From the NCBI RefSeq assembly GCF_016745505.1, contig NZ_JAERUC010000084.1:1-61038 (forward strand): a stretch of 61,038 nucleotides of DNA, given 5' to 3'. The translations under genes and the position numbers were made by a program. Shown in pieces: positions 50,836-59,085 of the stretch. The notes under the pieces are model-generated. The model saw only the letters and a program-made list of their open reading frames with translations. It was not told the DNA's origin and made no database searches. Numbering within the stretch: position 1 is the first letter of the stretch; the number at the start of each line of letters is the position of its first letter. The stretch is from Streptomyces silvae. Its GTDB lineage: Bacteria > Actinomycetota > Actinomycetes > Streptomycetales > Streptomycetaceae.

Positions 50836-51542
50836 ACTGGTTATTCGCCCGGCTCCGGGCCGGGCCACGCGTACAGGTCGAAGGCTGCTGATCAAGGACC
50901 GCCAGGGGCATCTGGGTGGAGGAAGAACGGTCCGCAGCCTGCGCCTTGGCTGGCCGGGTGAACGTGCCGCTGGCCCGAGAGACCGCAAGCTCTTTTCGGG
51001 TCCGGAGCGCCGGTAGCGGTCAGCCATGAGGTCGAGGAGGGCCAGTGTGCTTGCACGCCCGTCGTGTCCGAGCTCATCCACCGTCCGCGGTCCGCTGCGG
51101 CACCGGGGTACGGCAGAACCGGCGCCAGCGAAACGAGTCGGCGTTTAGTAACACAGTCGGTGCGGCGCTTGAGATACAGCAGCCGCAATCGCGTCTCCCG
51201 CCGTACCGACGACCGACGATGAAGCGCTCGTCCAAGAAAGCATGGACCCCAGTCAGCTCGGCAGATAACGGCCGCCCGCTCCGGCAACGTCTTCTACCAG
51301 GAGTCCTGCACTGGCGCGAGGCACAGCGCCGCCCACGCCTCCCGCCCACCTGTCGCGGTCGGCGACTGCGCTGCGGCGGCACGATCTTCTTCCAACCGAT
51401 GGCTGATGCGCTGAGCGCCTACGGCGTCAGCGGGTACTAACCGCCCCTTGGGGCACCTGGGCAGTCCGTCGCGTCGTCGGGGGTGACGGACTGCCCACTA
51501 CGCCGTCGCTTATGAGTTCGCAGGGACGGATGAGGGCGGGCC
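50836..51542. other. 707-base region without a supported gene
   Basis: The region between the transposase and formaldehyde dehydrogenase has only short overlapping reading frames on both strands (up to 131 codons), with no recognisable motif, no ribosome sites and uneven third-position GC. A small GCCCGG-CT-CCGGGC hairpin lies at 50847-50860 after the transposase. It looks like decayed sequence or insertion debris. Confidence 0.6.
51459..51496 (-). terminator. Hairpin terminator after formaldehyde dehydrogenase
   Basis: A perfect 12-bp inverted repeat (GGGCAGTCCGTC ... GACGGACTGCCC) with a 14-base loop lies 47 bases beyond the stop codon at 51543. Confidence 0.8.
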
Positions 51543-52736
51543 TCAGGCGGGAATGAGGCCGTGGGGGTCGATGATGAACTTTTCGGACACTCCCGTGTCG
51601 AAGGTCGCGTAGGCGTCGGGGGCGTCGTCGAGGCTGATCACCTTCGTGTTGAGCATGGCGCTCAGGTAGGGCATGCGGTCCCACAGGATCGCCATCATCA
51701 GCTCGCGGTTGTAGTGCATGATCGGTGCCTGCCCGGCGGCGATCCGCGGCGACTTGATCCACGCCTTGCCGAAGTCGATCGGGTACGTTCCCTCCTGCTC
51801 GGCCTTCGACTTCGCGAGCGGGTCGGCGCCGTAGACGCCGATGACTCCGGTGGCCCCGCCCGCGCGGGTGGCGTCGAGCACCTGGTTGATGGCGTAGGCC
51901 GGGTCCATGTCCTCGGCTTCGCGGCCGATGCCGTGTGCCTCGGTGCCGACGTAGTCCACTGCGCAGTCGACCATGGGTTCGCCCAGGATGGCCTCGATCT
52001 GGTCGGTGAGCGCCGCGTCCTGGCTCAGGTCGATCGTCTCGCAGCCGTTCTTCTTCACCAGCTCCAGGCGGTCCTTGTGGTAGTCGCCGACGATGATGCA
52101 GGACGCCCCGAGGAGGCGCGCAGCTGCTGCGCCGCAGCGGCCGACCGGTCCGGCGCCGGCGATGTACACGGTCGAGCCCGGTTTGGCGCCGGCCTCCATG
52201 AGACCGTGGAACGCGGTGGGCAGGATGTCCGAGAGCAGCGCCAGGTCACGGATCTTCGCCATGGCCTGGTCCCTGTCCGGGAAGCGCAGGAGCTGGAAGT
52301 CGGCGTAGGGGACGAACAGGTATTCGGCCTGGCCGCCGGTCCAGTCGCCCAGGTTGAAGCCGTACGCTGCGCAGGACACCTTGGGGTTTGTGGTCTCGCA
52401 GACTTCGGTCCGGCGCGCCCTGCAGTTGCGGCATCGGCCGCAGGCGACGTTGAACGGGACGGAGACGAGGTCGCCCTCACTGAGGAACTCGACGTCGGGG
52501 CCGACCTCGATGACCTCACCGGTCATCTCGTGCCCCATCACCATGCCCTGGGGCACCGGGAAGGACCCGCGGTAGATGTGCAGGTCGCTCCCGCAGATGT
52601 TGGTGGCGACGATCCTGAGGATGACTCCGTGCGGGGCCTTCTTCCCGTTCGGCATCTGAAGCTTCGGGAAGTCGAGCGACTCGACGCGCATGTCTTTCGG
52701 GTTCTGAAAGGTGACAGCACGGTTGCTGCTTGCCAT
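51543..52736 (-). CDS. fdhA: Glutathione-independent formaldehyde dehydrogenase (zinc MDR)
   Basis: A 397-residue zinc alcohol dehydrogenase of the GSH-independent formaldehyde dehydrogenase type known from Pseudomonas putida. Catalytic zinc ligands are C48 (NICGSD), H69 and E70 (GHEM); the structural zinc is held by C99, C102, C105 and C113. The nucleotide motif is AGAGPVGRCGAAAA. It oxidises formaldehyde (or dismutates aldehydes) with tightly bound NAD. GAGGAG precedes the ATG. It lies upstream of other carbonyl-handling genes in this accessory region. Confidence 0.9.
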   Translation of the reverse strand: MASSNRAVTFQNPKDMRVESLDFPKLQMPNGKKAPHGVILRIVATNICGSDLHIYRGSFPVPQGMVMGHEMTGEVIEVGPDVEFLSEGDLVSVPFNVACGRCRNCRARRTEVCETTNPKVSCAAYGFNLGDWTGGQAEYLFVPYADFQLLRFPDRDQAMAKIRDLALLSDILPTAFHGLMEAGAKPGSTVYIAGAGPVGRCGAAAARLLGASCIIVGDYHKDRLELVKKNGCETIDLSQDAALTDQIEAILGEPMVDCAVDYVGTEAHGIGREAEDMDPAYAINQVLDATRAGGATGVIGVYGADPLAKSKAEQEGTYPIDFGKAWIKSPRIAAGQAPIMHYNRELMMAILWDRMPYLSAMLNTKVISLDDAPDAYATFDTGVSEKFIIDPHGLIPA

Positions 52737-52925
52737 GACGATCTCCTCTGCTGATTCACGGTGACTCGGCCGAGCGAGTGTCGGCGGTCATTTGGGCGAC
52801 TTTGCGACCTCGGGTTTCTTAACGTAGGGCTACACCCGAGGTATGCAGGCCAGCGCCACACCCTCTTGCGTGCCATCGCACTAACGCTGCGTGCCACGCG
52901 CCCGGTCAAGCGCGTCTTCTGCCGA

Positions 52926-53483
52926 TCAGGCGGGTTGCGGTGCGTTGGCGAAGCGTTCGACGATCGCCTTGCAGAAGGCGGGAAGGTCCTGCGGGCCGCG
53001 GCTGGAGATCAGCTGGCGGTCGATCACGACCTCCTCGTCGACGACCTCGGCGCCGGCGTTGCGCAGGTCAGTACGAATGCTGGGCCAGGAGGTGAGGCGG
53101 CGACCGTGCAGCACGCCAGCCTCTGCCAGGGTCCAGGGTCCGTGGCAGATGGTGGCAACGGGCTTGCCGGTCTCCACGAACTCCCTCACGAAGGCGACGG
53201 CGTCGGGGTCGGTGCGCAGCTGGTCGGGGTTCATGGTGCCGCCGGGCAGCAGGAGCGCATCGTAGTCACCCACACGGGCGTCGGCGACCTTCTTGTCCAC
53301 GGTAAAGGTTCCGGCCGGGTTGATGTCCATCTGGCGCGCGTTGATCTCGCCGGTGTGGAGGGACAGGAGTTCAGCCTGCGCTCCAGCGCCCAGCAGTGCG
53401 CCGAGAGGCTCTTCGAGCTCGACGCGCTCAACGCCGTCCGTGGCCAGGATTGCGACCTTCCTGCCGTGCAGTTCGTTGGTCAT
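52926..53483 (-). CDS. DJ-1/PfpI family protein
   Basis: A 185-residue PfpI/DJ-1 type 1 glutamine-amidotransferase-like protein. The nucleophile elbow is ICHGPW with Cys113-His114, and Glu19 (GVERVE) is the conserved acid. Relatives act as glyoxalase III, deglycases or stress chaperones. AAGGA precedes the ATG. Its neighbourhood of aldehyde dehydrogenases and reductases favours a carbonyl-detoxification role; a protease role is unlikely. Confidence 0.9.
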   Translation of the reverse strand: MTNELHGRKVAILATDGVERVELEEPLGALLGAGAQAELLSLHTGEINARQMDINPAGTFTVDKKVADARVGDYDALLLPGGTMNPDQLRTDPDAVAFVREFVETGKPVATICHGPWTLAEAGVLHGRRLTSWPSIRTDLRNAGAEVVDEEVVIDRQLISSRGPQDLPAFCKAIVERFANAPQPA

Positions 53484-53755
53484 GGTGCGTAGTTCCTTCC
53501 GGTGATCGGCGGAGGACCGGTTCGGGTCCGTGCCCTCGGCTCAGCTGCCGTCGGGGAGGAGGACCTTGGTCCTTGCCCTGCTCGATCAGCCTGGTTGGCC
53601 TGGCACCTCCCCATGTCTGGTGGGCACGTCACCCACGGAACGACCTCACCACTCCCACTGTCCCACCCTCACAAGACACGTCAAAAGGTGCAAATTGTCT
53701 CGCTTGGCCGGTGACGCGCCGGGAACCCGGCCTGCCCGGCCCACGACAGACCACG

Positions 53756-53975
53756 GCAGGAAGGGAGATGCGGCCAGATGCCGCGGTGACACCGTCCGCT
53801 TCGTGCTCCTCGAAGACCGCCCGGCCGGGCTGGACTTCGGCCAGCTCGTCCGCGCGACGGACCTGTCCGCCTACCAGGTCAGATCCGGTCTCGGAGCGTT
53901 GTCCAGCCGAACGACAAGCGGGTCAATCACATCGTCGCCCAGCTCAACTCTTTCGAGCGACCCTCGATTTCATAG
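53756..53975 (+). pseudogene. racP-like pseudogene (internal deletion and frameshift)
   Basis: A decayed second copy of the gene at 49506-49925. GRKGDAARCRGDTVRFVLLE ... YQVRSGLGAL matches residues 7-54 of the intact protein. About 58 codons are then missing and, in another frame, PNDKRVNHIVAQLNS matches residues 114-128. A further one-base loss near the end shifts the frame into an early stop. It is followed at a similar distance by transposase sequence, as in the intact locus. Confidence 0.8.
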
Positions 53976-54055
53976 CCGGTCCCGGAGATCTTGTCCGCAA
54001 GGGGACCGTCCGTCGCCGATCGGGCGGCCTCCGTCACATCGCTGGGGCGGCCGTC

Positions 54056-54210
54056 ATGCGTCATCCTCGCTATCCGTCGGATACCACTGATGCCACTGGG
54101 CTCTGGTCGAACCGCTGCTGCCGCCGGCGGCCTGCGACACGGCTCGCGGTGGCCTGCCGGAGAAGCACTCCCGTCGCGAAATCGTCGACGCGATCCGATA
54201 CGTCGTCGAC
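54056..54210 (+). pseudogene. IS5-family transposase remnant (N-terminal fragment)
   Basis: About 155 bases match the first 52 codons of the transposase at 49990: RYPSD, then after a frameshift ALVEPLL, ACDTARGGLPEKHSRREIVD and AIRYVVD. The match ends abruptly at 54210, where a different coding fragment begins in frame. It marks an old insertion that later lost its 3' part. Confidence 0.8.
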
Positions 54211-54402
54211 GGCATCACTGAAGCCCGCTCCCGAACCGGCCAGGAATTCGGCCTCGACCGCTTCCTTGCCTTCCTCACCGGCCACCTCGATGAAGGCGTG
54301 CCCCTCCCCGAGACTCTGCGCCGCCTCATGCACAGCCACCACGGACACCTCTGCGACGACGCCACCACCGTCCTCCTCCAGTGGCACGGCCCCCAGCCCT
54401 TC
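54211..54402 (+). pseudogene. SpoIIE/PP2C phosphatase C-terminal fragment
   Basis: Directly after the transposase remnant the frame reads GITEARSRTGQEFGLDRFLA, then PLPETLRRLMHSHHGHLCDD and ATTVLLQWHG. This is the end of a SpoIIE-type PP2C phosphatase, including the last metal-binding motif (DDATTVLLQ). The first three quarters of the domain are absent, so this is a remnant of a gene cut by insertion or deletion. It is unlike the phosphatase at 2902 in detail. Confidence 0.65.
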
Positions 54403-54537
54403 GCCCCACCCCTGAAGCCCTCGTCGGACTCCCCACATCCGGCACCGCCCCACCAGAACGTCAATCAAGCCCTGGTTCTCCACCAACTATCCGCGACAGC
54501 TACGGCTGACCACGCCGCCCCGCAGGCAGCACCTGCT

Positions 54538-54846
54538 CTAGGCGGGCGGCTTCTCCACGAGGACATCGATCTGCTCGATCGTGGGCTCCTCGAAGAGCTC
54601 ACCCGTGTTCTCAGCGAGCGCTTGCGCGACCTCGCCCGACAGATGCGCCTGGCGTCCGTCGTCGTCGGGAAAGGCGTCGAAGATTCCGAACGACGAGGGT
54701 CCGAACTGGATTCCGAACCACCTGACGGTCTTGGGCTCCCCCTCGACGATCGACAGCCCCTGGTTCAAGAAGTCCTGGACGTCGTCCTCCCTGCCGGGAA
54801 GTGCTTCGAGGCGTACCAGGAGTGCTTTGCTGACCTGTGTTGCCAT
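54538..54846 (-). CDS. Antibiotic-biosynthesis-monooxygenase-like (ABM) small protein
   Basis: A 102-residue dimeric alpha+beta-barrel protein of the ABM type. It begins VSKALLVRLEALPGREDDVQ, then GLSIVEGEPKTVRWFGIQFG and FGIFDAFPDDDGRQAHLSG, the standard order of strands and helices. Members degrade quinones or haem, or act as stress proteins with little known chemistry. GAGGAG precedes the ATG at 54846. A decayed GlcG fragment lies immediately upstream. Confidence 0.82.
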   Translation of the reverse strand: MATQVSKALLVRLEALPGREDDVQDFLNQGLSIVEGEPKTVRWFGIQFGPSSFGIFDAFPDDDGRQAHLSGEVAQALAENTGELFEEPTIEQIDVLVEKPPA

Positions 54847-54893
54847 CTTGGGTCTCTCCTCTTCCTTTTCCTTGGTTCGCGTCGCCGCGATCA

Positions 54894-55030
54894 TCAGAAC
54901 GCCGCTATGGCCGCCTCGGCGACCGTCTGATCTTGCTCGCCGCTGCCCCCCATCACTCCTACCGAGCCCCAGGACCTGGCCGTCGTGGGGGAGCGGGATG
55001 CCACAAACGAAGATCATCATCAACGTCGGC
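54894..55030 (-). pseudogene. GlcG/DUF336 C-terminal remnant
   Basis: On the minus strand, LMMIFVCGIPLPHDGQVLG is followed after a frame change by VGVMGGSGEQDQTVAEAA and a stop. This matches the last third of the intact GlcG-like protein just to the right (VMIFAGGLPLHRNGQVVG, VGVSGGSGDQDQSVAQAA). The N-terminal two thirds are gone. It is a decayed tandem paralogue. Confidence 0.75.
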
Positions 55031-55064
55031 CGAGGTGGCGGCACACCCGCGTTTGCCCGTCATG

Positions 55065-55127
55065 ACGACTCCTCTGCTCTCCTACGCGGCTTTCGCACGA
55101 CTCCTGTGCTCTCCTGCGCGGTTCGCG
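55065..55127. repeat. Imperfect 32-bp tandem duplication
   Basis: Two adjacent units, each beginning ACGACTCCT and containing TGCTCTCCT and CGCGG, span 55065-55096 and 55097-55127. They lie between the GlcG remnant and the intact GlcG-like gene, where the deletion that truncated the remnant must have occurred. Confidence 0.6.
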
Positions 55128-55149
55128 ACGCGGGCGGGATACGCGGGGG

Positions 55150-55560
55150 TTACAAGCCTGCGGCAGCCGCCTGGGCGACGCTCTGGTCTTGGTCCCCTGA
55201 CCCTCCGCTCACCCCGACGGCGCCCACCACCTGTCCGTTGCGGTGGAGCGGCAGGCCGCCGGCGAAGATCATCACGCGGCCCTGGTTGGAGCCGCTGATG
55301 CCGTAGAACTGCTGCCCGGGAGCGGCGTTCGCGGCGAGGTCAGCGGTGCTGATGTCGAAGGCGCGGGCGGTGAAGGCCTTGTTGATGGAGATGTCGACGC
55401 TGCCGAGCCATGCGTCGTCCATGCGGGCGTGGGCGACGAGGTTGCCGCCGGCGTCGACCACGGCGATGTTGCTCGGCTGCCCGAGCTCCTGCGCTCGTTT
55501 CTCTCCCGCGTCGATAACCCGCCGAGCGTCCCGAAGGGAGATGCTTTCGATGCTGGTCAT
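55150..55560 (-). CDS. GlcG/HbpS-like protein (DUF336)
   Basis: A 136-residue GlcG/HbpS family protein without a signal peptide. Typical segments are NIAVVDAGGNLVAHARMDDA, NKAFTARAFDIST and the C-terminal VGAVGVSGGSGDQDQSVAQAA. HbpS of Streptomyces binds haem extracellularly; this shorter form looks cytoplasmic. Such genes are often linked to alcohol and glycolate oxidation. AAGGAG precedes the ATG. Confidence 0.85.
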   Translation of the reverse strand: MTSIESISLRDARRVIDAGEKRAQELGQPSNIAVVDAGGNLVAHARMDDAWLGSVDISINKAFTARAFDISTADLAANAAPGQQFYGISGSNQGRVMIFAGGLPLHRNGQVVGAVGVSGGSGDQDQSVAQAAAAGL

Positions 55561-55608
55561 GGCGCGCGCTCCTTCTTGAAGTCGTTTCCGGGGATATGGG
55601 CCAGCGCT

Positions 55609-55692
55609 TCAGCCGTCGTCGGGGTGAAGCAGGACCTTGGTCCAACCGTTGTCGCGCTGGTCGACGTGCTGGTAGCCCTCGGGGGGCCTGAT
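55609..55692 (-). pseudogene. Zinc alcohol dehydrogenase C-terminal remnant
   Basis: The minus strand ends a reading frame with PPEGYQHVDQRDNGWTKVLL HPDDG and a stop. This has the form of the last strand of zinc-dependent MDR alcohol dehydrogenases. Nothing upstream in this frame continues the family, so only the last 25-30 codons survive. Confidence 0.5.
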
Positions 55693-55874
55693 CCCGTGGC
55701 AGTTCGTGGGAGACGATTCAGGACGTTTGGGCCTTCCCCCGCTCGATGAGCACGCGGAGCTGCCGGCACCGGCTCTGGGGATCGCGTCCATTCGTGCCCT
55801 TTGACCGTTATTTCGGTCGTGGGATGGCGCTCGCTGAGACTTGTCGAGCTCAGCTGTGTCCGGGGTGCGGTGGC

Positions 55875-57022
55875 CTACGGCTGCAGGACAGCGCGCACGC
55901 AGCCGTCCTTCTTGTTCTTGAACATGTCGTAGCCCTTGGGTACCTCGTCGAGGGACATCGGTGAGCTCGCCGGTGGCGATGCGTTCGAGCAGCATGGGGA
56001 TGTAGTTCTGTCCCATCTGCTGGGCGCCGCGGAGGGTCAGGCCCTTGTTCAGGAGCGCGCCCATGGGGAACTTGTCGATCAGGCCGCCGAAGACGCCGAG
56101 GCAGAAGACCGATCCTCCCTTGCGGCAGTGGTAGATCGCTTCGCGCAGGGCGCTGGGCCGGTCGGACTCGAGACGGAGTTGCTGCTTTGCCTTGTCGTAG
56201 AGGCTGACCGGTCCGTCGGTGTGCGCTTCCATGCCGACGGCCTCGATACAGACGTCGGGTCCGCGCCCGCCGCTGCGTTCAAGCAGCTCCCCGCCGACGT
56301 CGGTCTGGGTGTAGTCGATCGTCTCGCAGCCGACGTGCTCGGCGGTCATGGCGAGGCGCTCGGGGAAGCGGTCGATGGCGATCACTCGTTCGGCCCCGAG
56401 GAGCATGGCCGCCCGGGCCGCCATCTGGCCGACGCCGCCGCAGCCCCAGACCGCGACCACGTCGCCGGGCTTGACGCCGCCGAGGTCGGCGCCCATCCAG
56501 CCGGTGGGTGCCGCGTCCGAGGCGAACACCGCGGCTTGGTCCGACACCTCCTCGGGCACGGGAAAGGCTCCGTGATCGGCGTAGGGGACGGGGATGTACT
56601 CGGCGTGGCTGCCGGCGTTGCCGCCGAGGGCGTGTGAGTAGCCGAAACAGGCGCCGAGCGGTTGGCCGTAGGTGAGCTCGGTGAGGCCCGGGTTCGTGTT
56701 GGCGTTGTCGCACAGCGACCAGAGGTCGTTCTGGCAGTACCAGCACTGACCGCAGCCGAAGAACGAGCACACGACCACTCGCTCTCCGACCGAGCGCCTG
56801 CGGACGTCGGCGCCCACCTCGACGATGTCGCCGATGAACTCGTGGCCGAGCACGTCACCGCGTTCCATGGCCGGCATGTAGCCGCCGAGCAGGTGCAGGT
56901 CCGAGCCGCAGACCGAGCTCAGACGCACCTTGACGATGGCGTCCTGGCGGTTGATGATCTGGGGGGTCGGGGACCCACTCGACGGTCAGGTCGTTGACTC
57001 CGTTCCAGGTGAGTGCTCTCAC
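55875..57022 (-). pseudogene. Zinc-dependent alcohol dehydrogenase broken by two +1 frameshifts
   Basis: A full-length MDR alcohol dehydrogenase if two single-base insertions are corrected. It starts with a GTG at 57022 (VRALTWNGVNDLTVEWVPDP) after GGAGGGAAGG. The frame shifts at a C6 run on the coding strand (56961-56966) and again near 55957-55962, after which MSLDEVPKGYDMFKNKKDGC continues to a TAG at 55875. Zinc ligands SSVCGSD, GHEF and CGQCWYCQNDLWSLC and the WGCGGVGQ nucleotide motif are intact. The corrected protein would have about 381 residues, close in type to the glutathione-independent family. Confidence 0.75.
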
Positions 57023-57060
57023 AGCCTTCCCTCCTCGCGTGCGCGCGGTGGCGGCAGAGA

Positions 57061-57487
57061 TCAGCTTCCGCCCGGACCGGGGTGGGTCGTTGGCGGCTTG
57101 TCGGGGCTGAGTACCTCGCCCGTCTCGAGTAGCGCCCGGGAATCGCGCAGAGCCCGGCGGACCGGCCCGCGCGGGTCCCGGCCCTTGAGCCGGGCGGCGG
57201 CGCCTCCCGGTCCGGAGGGGTTCGCGCAGGCGGGCTGCGACCTCGGTGCCGCGGTCTCCGGGAGCCGGCCGAACCTGGACCTCGATCTTGTCGCCGAGCT
57301 TCGCGAGCGGCTCGGGGAGCCGTCCGTTCGCAGAGACTTCGTCCGGCGGACGGTTGATCGTTACCGTGTGCCAGCGATCGCTGTGCCCGCTGGCGGCCCC
57401 GCTCGACTCACCCTTCCACCGGCGGATCATCACCGCTGCCCCGCCGCCCACAGCCAGGCCGCTCAACGTCAGTGCCTTGCCGTTCAT
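57061..57487 (-). pseudogene. Small conserved membrane-anchored protein broken by one +1 frameshift
   Basis: The intact N-terminus (MNGKALTLSGLAVGGGAAVM, then RWHTVTINRPPDEVSANGRL and GDKIEVQVRPAPGDRGTEVA) resembles actinomycete SRPBCC/cyclase-like small proteins with an N-terminal anchor. One extra base in a four-G run (57217-57220, plus strand) shifts the frame. Without it the protein would continue SGPGGAAARLKGRDPRGPVR ... ALLETGEVLSPDKPPTTHPG to a stop at 57061, about 141 residues. It lies 38 bases upstream of the broken dehydrogenase. Confidence 0.7.
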
Positions 57488-57771
57488 CGCGTGCTCCTCT
57501 CCGGGGCGAAGTGGCTCGCCGCCGTGAAAGTGTTCGAGCTGTCTCCACCGTCACCTGGCTTCGCCTCACGTGCAAACGCAGTCCGCGGGTGACCAGCGTC
57601 CGATTCGTGGACCAGGCGGCGACTCTCCGGACTCCGCTCTAACGGCCGCGCCGACCCCGAACAGGACTTGACCAAGTTCTGTGGGTGTTCGGGTTGGAGA
57701 TGATGCCCAGGCGCTCGTCCCAGGTCATCACGATCCTTGGGTGGCCTTGGCGACGACGCGGCCCCGGCCAG

Positions 57772-58043
57772 TCAGGCGGTCTGACCGAAGCCGGCCGCCG
57801 TGAGGTCCTGCTCTCGCAGCGGAGTGCAGTCCACGTCCAGCTTCGGTCGGACACCTCGGGCTGGATACCGAGCTCATGTGTGGAGTACTCACCGAACCGA
57901 TTGATGTGCTCGGTCAGGTACGGCCAGACGCGCGTCAGATCCTTCGGCTCGATCGTCCAGCCCTCCTCCAGCAGCTGGCGGACGGTCTCGGCGAGGACCA
58001 GGGCGTTGTGGGAAATGTCCGCGTTTTGCAGGAACAGTACGAC
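57772..58043 (-). pseudogene. Tn3-family transposase C-terminal remnant
   Basis: The minus strand encodes LVLAETVRQLLEEGWTIEPK, then LTRVWPYLTEHINRFGEYST and HELGIQPE, the conserved end of Tn3-type transposases. After a one-base loss the other frame continues PKLDVDCTPLREQDLTAAGF to a TGA at 57772. Only about 90 of roughly 1000 codons remain. It is evidence of an old Tn3 element at this site. Confidence 0.85.
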
Positions 58044-58073
58044 GGCCTCCGCCGCCACCGGTGAGGTCGGGCC

Positions 58074-58097
58074 ACCCGGCTCCGGGCGGAGCCCGGT
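58074..58097 (-). terminator. Hairpin after aldo/keto reductase
   Basis: ACC-C-GGCTCCG pairs with CGGAGCC-C-GGT (one C-C mismatch) around a two-base loop, 20 bases beyond the reductase stop at 58117. Confidence 0.5.
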
Positions 58098-58116
58098 CGG
58101 GCACGCTGCAGGGGTG

Positions 58117-58950
58117 TCACAGCATCTCCAGCGGCCGTTTGCTCTCCGGCGGCGGAAACGCCCGGTCCAGCGTCGCGAGGTCCTCGGCGGTCAGGTCCAC
58201 CTCCAGAGCTGTTCTGTTCTCCTCGACGTGCGCGCGGGAAGACGCCTTCGGGATCGCGATGACGTCCTCGTGCCGCAGGACCCAGGCCAGGGCGATCTGC
58301 GCGGGCGTCGCACCGTGGGCAGCTGCCACGTCCCGCAACGCCGGGTGGCCGAGCAGTCGGCCCTGCTCGACCGGCGAGTACGCCATGACGGGGATCGACA
58401 GTTCACGGCACCTGGGCAGCAGACTGTACTCAGGCCCTCGACGGCTGAGGTTGTACAGCACCTGGTCGGTCTGCGGCCCGGCTCCGGGCGGCAGATCCGC
58501 GAGATCATCCACGTCCAGGTTGCTCACACCCCAGGAGCGGATGGCACCCTCCCGCACCAGTGACTCGAACGCCTCGACCGTCTCCTCCAGCGGCACGGCT
58601 CCACGCCAGTGCAGCAGGTACAGATCGATCCGGTCCGTGCGCAGACGACGCAGGGTCCCCCGGCATGCCTCGGCCACTCCACCGGCGTCCGCATGGGAGG
58701 GGAGGACCTTGCTGACCAGGAAAACCTCGTCCCGCCGTCCGCGCACCGCCTCGGCCACCACTTCCTCCGCCGCGCCGTCCCCGTACATCTCCGCGGTGTC
58801 GACGAGGGTCATCCCCAGGTCCAGCCCGGCGCGCAGGGCCGATACCTCGGCCGCGCGGCGCCCGGCATCCTCCCCCATCCCCCAGGTGCCCTGACCGAGC
58901 ACCGTGACCGCAACCCCGCAAGGAAGGACGACCGTCCTCGGATCCGCCAT
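58117..58950 (-). CDS. Aldo/keto reductase
   Basis: A 277-residue aldo/keto reductase distinct from that at 47068. The catalytic tetrad is Asp51, Tyr56, Lys81 and His114 (LYLLHW), and IPKASSRAHVEENRTALEVD is the cofactor-binding end. GGAGGAA precedes the ATG at 58950; the longer frame adds residues without conservation. It would reduce aldehydes or ketones with NADPH. It closes off the Tn3 remnant region. Confidence 0.92.
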   Translation of the reverse strand: MADPRTVVLPCGVAVTVLGQGTWGMGEDAGRRAAEVSALRAGLDLGMTLVDTAEMYGDGAAEEVVAEAVRGRRDEVFLVSKVLPSHADAGGVAEACRGTLRRLRTDRIDLYLLHWRGAVPLEETVEAFESLVREGAIRSWGVSNLDVDDLADLPPGAGPQTDQVLYNLSRRGPEYSLLPRCRELSIPVMAYSPVEQGRLLGHPALRDVAAAHGATPAQIALAWVLRHEDVIAIPKASSRAHVEENRTALEVDLTAEDLATLDRAFPPPESKRPLEML

Positions 58951-59085
58951 GGCTTCCTCCTGGATGTAACGGTAGCCAAAGACTGCTAACCGCCAACAGC
59001 ACCACGATCGCGCATCGGATGGCACCGCGATCACCGACGTAGCTACCAACGTCGTCGGAGCACAATGCGCCGACTGCTGGGGCTT

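Noticed and set aside
49964..50900. Terminal inverted repeats for the IS5-type element
   Set aside because: I compared the 26 bases before the start codon with sequence after the stop and found no convincing inverted match.
51045..51440. A 131-codon plus-strand frame and a 131-codon minus-strand frame in the empty region
   Set aside because: Neither has a ribosome site or recognisable motif, they overlap on opposite strands, and codon bias is weak.
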